Shown: positions 6,771 to 9,055 of the stretch, piece after piece
Layout: each line of letters opens with the position of its first letter
Position numbering within the stretch: the first letter of the stretch is position 1
NCBI GenBank assembly: GCA_013813075.1
Contig: JACCSI010000199.1
Coordinates: forward strand, 1-9,055
Source of the DNA: Acidobacteriota bacterium
GTDB taxonomy: Bacteria; Acidobacteriota; Vicinamibacteria; Vicinamibacterales; UBA2999
Reading direction: 5' to 3'
DNA length: 9,055 bases
The notes under the pieces: generated by a model
Seen by the model: only the letters and a program-made list of their open reading frames with translations
What the model was told of the DNA's origin: nothing
Database searches by the model: none
Program-made: the position numbers and the translations under genes

Positions 6771-7950
6771 AGAACGCCAAGCCACCGGTGAGGTGTACCC
6801 TGATGCCTTCGCTGCCGAGCGCCACGTCGAGTCGCAGCGGCGTGAACGTCGGGCCATGAATGCGCATGCCGATCCCGTACGCGGTCTTCAGATTGTTGAA
6901 GTCGAGGTCACGGCGCTCATGCGCGACCTTGCCGGTGTCCACGAACAACGCCATGTCCAGCACGCGCGACGGGAGCCACCGGTACTCGCCGCTCAGCAGC
7001 ATCACGTGCCTGTCTTGAAAGCGGAAGTCCGAGTAGCCGCGGTGCATGCGCGCGCCACCGAGCGTTGGTAGCAGGTAATACGGCACCACCTGCTGAGTAT
7101 CGACGTCGGTCGTCCGGACCAGGCCGCGGAATGCCAGGACCCAGTGTTCCTTGAGCAACGGGAGGAACTGCTGGATTTCAGCATCGACGCGCCGAAAACT
7201 GAACTGATCATTGGCGTCCTTGAAGTCGTCCACCGCGACCGAGTACAGGCCCCCACGCCGCGTGTAACCGCGCGACTCGCGCCAGTCGATTGCGGTAAAT
7301 GCGGTCGTCTGGGTATATCGCGCCTCCGAGAAGAGAGCGGGCGGTGGGGAGGCGAGCGTCTCGATCGATGGGCGGGTCCCAGTCCCTCCCCGATCTTCGA
7401 TGCGGCCAAGCGCGATGCCTCCACCGATTCGGTACCAACTCACAGGTTTGAACGCAAGGCTCGCCCCTGCGTCGAGTGCGCGAAGGCCGTAATTGACCCG
7501 GGCGTCTCTTCCGGAGTCGTTGCCGACGCCGTAAAACGGCACTTGCGTCGCGTCTGTCCATCGGACGCGCATCTCGATGTCGAGCGTGTTTCCCGCCAGC
7601 TCGGGAAAGTTGAGCGAGGTCTGCGCCAGCTTGTAACCGCGCAACGAGTACGCTCCCCCGACGTTCAGTCGCGCCTGTCCGAATGCGCGACGAACCGCTA
7701 CGCCCGGTGCAAACCCGCCCGAGGGGTGCAGTCCCCCGAACGTGAGGTACACGGTGTTGGGATCGTTGATATGGCCCTCGAGCCACTCAAGTGCCTTTTC
7801 GGCTCCGGTGGCGGAGTTTGGCGCGAGCTGCCTGCTCTTGTCCGCCTGCTGTGCGGCAAGTTCAGCAGCCCGAGAATCCTGCGCGGCCGTGGGAGTGGCC
7901 GTCAGGAGGACAGCGAAAACGACGGTTGAAACAGTTGCACTCGATTTCAT
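6769..7950 (-). CDS. POTRA-less Omp85/BamA-TamA-like outer-membrane barrel protein
   Basis: 393 residues from ATG 7950-7948 to TAG 6771-6769. Residues 1-24 are a signal peptide cut near TAAAQ. A short helical linker rich in Ala, Gln and Arg (about 26-62) follows, then a beta-barrel to the end. The family mark is LGGARMHRGYSDFRFQDR (297-314), corresponding to the (V/I)RG(F/Y) loop-6 motif of Omp85 proteins, with FVDTGKVAHE (336-345) in the usual place of the conserved strand before the barrel end. The last residue is Phe, as expected for recognition by the BAM machinery. At this length there is no room for POTRA domains, so it is not the essential BamA. It more likely belongs to the short surface-antigen (D15) group of unknown role. 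It is the first gene of the unit with the kinase-like and receptor genes. A GGGTGG ribosome site precedes the start. Confidence 0.9.
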   Translation of the reverse strand: MKSSATVSTVVFAVLLTATPTAAQDSRAAELAAQQADKSRQLAPNSATGAEKALEWLEGHINDPNTVYLTFGGLHPSGGFAPGVAVRRAFGQARLNVGGAYSLRGYKLAQTSLNFPELAGNTLDIEMRVRWTDATQVPFYGVGNDSGRDARVNYGLRALDAGASLAFKPVSWYRIGGGIALGRIEDRGGTGTRPSIETLASPPPALFSEARYTQTTAFTAIDWRESRGYTRRGGLYSVAVDDFKDANDQFSFRRVDAEIQQFLPLLKEHWVLAFRGLVRTTDVDTQQVVPYYLLPTLGGARMHRGYSDFRFQDRHVMLLSGEYRWLPSRVLDMALFVDTGKVAHERRDLDFNNLKTAYGIGMRIHGPTFTPLRLDVALGSEGIRVHLTGGLAF

Positions 7951-8307
7951 GGCCCACCCGGCGAAAGCACGCTGGCCTGCATTGTTTCAAAACGTGCATG
8001 AGCTTAGCAAGTTATGGAGCGGTTGCCTTACGTCCGCGCGCAGACCGGTTTTTTATCGTGCGAGACGGAGAGCGCCGCTTGTCTGCAGGTCGCGAGGCAA
8101 CGTGTGGAGTTTCCCGGAGTCGTCGAGGAATGAGCGGCATGCCCGGAATGCGGATCCCTCCGAAGCCGGGATGCGCCTATCGGAGGCCATGGCCAACAGC
8201 GCCAAGGCGGCGATGGAGCAACTCGGTAAAAAGAAAGAGCACGGCGCCCCGCGCCGCCGGGCCCGGGGGTCACACCGATCACGCAGTGGCGTTGATACGA
8301 TAGCGGC
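7951..8307. other. Divergent intergenic region between the barrel operon and the sulfatase-fold gene
   Basis: These 357 bases separate two divergent starts, so they should hold promoters for both. No convincing complete sigma-70 hexamer pair stands out on either strand. The half nearest the barrel gene (about 7981-8055) is relatively A+T-rich, with a T6 run at 8049-8054 that has no good stem before it. The other half contains an inverted repeat (8157-8186), two near-identical 10-base copies (8143-8152, 8166-8175) and a C+G-rich stretch around the palindrome CCGGGCCCGG (8257-8266). No RNA gene is recognised. Confidence 0.6.
8157..8186. repeat. Perfect 7-base inverted repeat, possible operator or hairpin
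   Basis: CCTCCGA at 8157-8163 is mirrored by TCGGAGG at 8180-8186 with 16 bases between. A related direct repeat lies alongside: CCGGAATGCG (8143-8152) and CCGGGATGCG (8166-8175) match at 9 of 10 bases with a 23-base offset, close to two helical turns. The position between divergent genes suits a regulator site, but arms this short can arise by chance in C+G-rich DNA. Confidence 0.35.
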
Positions 8308-9055
8308 ATGCGCAGGCTCTTCGCCGCGACAGCCGCTGTTGTCGGCCTCGCCGTCGGCTGGTTCGCGTGGCAGAACCGCTGGCCGGACGCACTCACGCAG
8401 GACCCGCTATCGGTCCTGCTCGTCAGCGTTGACACGCTGCGCGCCGACCGGCTTGGGAGTTACGGCTACGAAGCCGCCGTCACGCCGGTTCTCGACCGCC
8501 TGGCCGCGCGTGGCATGCGTTTCGAACAGGCTGCCACGGTGGCGCCGCTGACTCTTCCGGCGCACGCCTCACTCCTGTCAGGCACGTTCCCGGCCTTTCA
8601 CGGCGTGCGTGATAACGGCAGTTTCTATGTCGGTGACGAGATCACCACCGTTGCCGAATCTCTCCAGGCGCACGGATACCGAACCGGCGGTTTCGTGGGC
8701 GCGTTCGTGCTCGATCGGCGATGGGGTATCGCCCAGGGGTTCGATCACTACTTCGACGCATTCGACTTGTCGCGCTACGACATGGCCGCGGGTCTGGATG
8801 CGGCCCAGCGGCCCGGCAGCGAGGTCATCGATCACGCGCTCGCCTGGCTTGCGGAAGATCAGGATCGCCCCTTCCTGGCGTGGGTGCATCTTTACGATCC
8901 GCACAGCCCGTACACGCCCCCCGAGCCGTATCGTTCGCGCTTCCCGGCGACGATGCAGGGCGCGTACGATGGCGAGATCGCGGCCACCGATGCGCAGATC
9001 GGCCGTCTCCTGGATTATCTCGAGTCCGCCGGCCGCCTCGATCGGACCGTGGTCG
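8308..9055 (+). CDS. Membrane-anchored sulfatase/alkaline-phosphatase superfamily hydrolase, N-terminal part (cut by window edge)
   Basis: 249 codons from ATG 8308 to the right edge with no stop. An in-frame TGA at 8293 fixes this ATG as the earliest possible start. Residues about 4-21 form a membrane anchor or signal (LFAATAAVVGLAVGWFAW). From about 34 the sulfatase fold begins: VLLVSVDTLRADRLGSYGY (D42 as metal ligand), TPVLDRLAARGMRFEQA (59-75), APLTLPAHASLLSGTFP (79-95), WVHLYDPHSPYTPP (192-205) and YDGEIAATDAQIGRLLDYL (220-238). At the nucleophile position there is T82 in T-L-P-A-H where true sulfatases carry C/S-x-P-x-R, so formylglycine maturation is not possible here. A Thr-nucleophile phosphodiesterase, phosphatase or phosphotransferase is more likely, although databases would label it sulfatase. 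From memory, homologues in Acidobacteriota often carry TPR repeats at the C-terminus, which here would lie beyond the window. No Shine-Dalgarno is seen. Confidence 0.92.
   Translation, partial: MRRLFAATAAVVGLAVGWFAWQNRWPDALTQDPLSVLLVSVDTLRADRLGSYGYEAAVTPVLDRLAARGMRFEQAATVAPLTLPAHASLLSGTFPAFHGVRDNGSFYVGDEITTVAESLQAHGYRTGGFVGAFVLDRRWGIAQGFDHYFDAFDLSRYDMAAGLDAAQRPGSEVIDHALAWLAEDQDRPFLAWVHLYDPHSPYTPPEPYRSRFPATMQGAYDGEIAATDAQIGRLLDYLESAGRLDRTVV

Noticed and set aside
4901..6772. Very long plus-strand open frame (623 codons) opposite the kinase-like and receptor genes
   Set aside because: It is Arg- and Ala-rich, shows no family motif, and spans two genes with clear signal peptides and conserved motifs on the other strand. 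Such frames are a common effect of high G+C codon bias.
8030..8056. T6 run at 8049-8054 as an intrinsic terminator
   Set aside because: No stable stem of useful length precedes the T run on either reading. It also lies between divergent starts, where no terminator is needed.
8137..8268. C+G palindromes such as GGCATGCC and CCGGGCCCGG as special sites
   Set aside because: Short palindromes of this composition are expected by chance in DNA of this base content.

Overview
The window looks like a chromosomal piece of a high-G+C, Gram-negative, soil-type bacterium. Acidobacteriota, perhaps Vicinamibacteria, is the best guess. This rests on protein types and not on a marker gene: two Oar-like TonB-dependent receptors with N-terminal carboxypeptidase-regulatory-like domains, an exported DUF1028-TPR protein, a short Omp85-like barrel, and a sulfatase-fold membrane-anchored hydrolase. 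No rRNA, tRNA, CRISPR array, insertion sequence or integrase is visible.

Five genes lie on the minus strand and one on the plus strand. Reading the minus strand from right to left: a POTRA-less Omp85/BamA-like barrel (7950-6769), an exported protein with protein-kinase-like catalytic motifs (6757-5069), and an 823-residue TonB-dependent receptor (5055-2584). These three are separated by only 11 and 13 bases and almost certainly form one transcription unit. After a 130-base gap with a possible promoter comes an exported DUF1028 protein with a TPR tail (2453-1437). After another 81 bases comes a second Oar-like receptor (1355 to the left edge, incomplete). Diverging from the barrel gene across a 357-base intergenic region is a plus-strand, membrane-anchored alkaline-phosphatase/sulfatase superfamily protein (8308 to the right edge, incomplete).

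All six products are predicted to be exported or membrane anchored, so the window is a cell-envelope block. The most interesting unit is the tight operon of an outer-membrane barrel, a periplasmic kinase-fold protein and a TonB-dependent receptor. The kinase motifs (K154, E168, HVDTKAIN at 283-290, DFG at 310-312) are read directly from the sequence. That the three proteins work together is inferred from the gene order and spacing.

Both end genes, at 1-1355 and 8308-9055, are open to the window edge and cut off by it; nothing suggests that they are broken in the genome.
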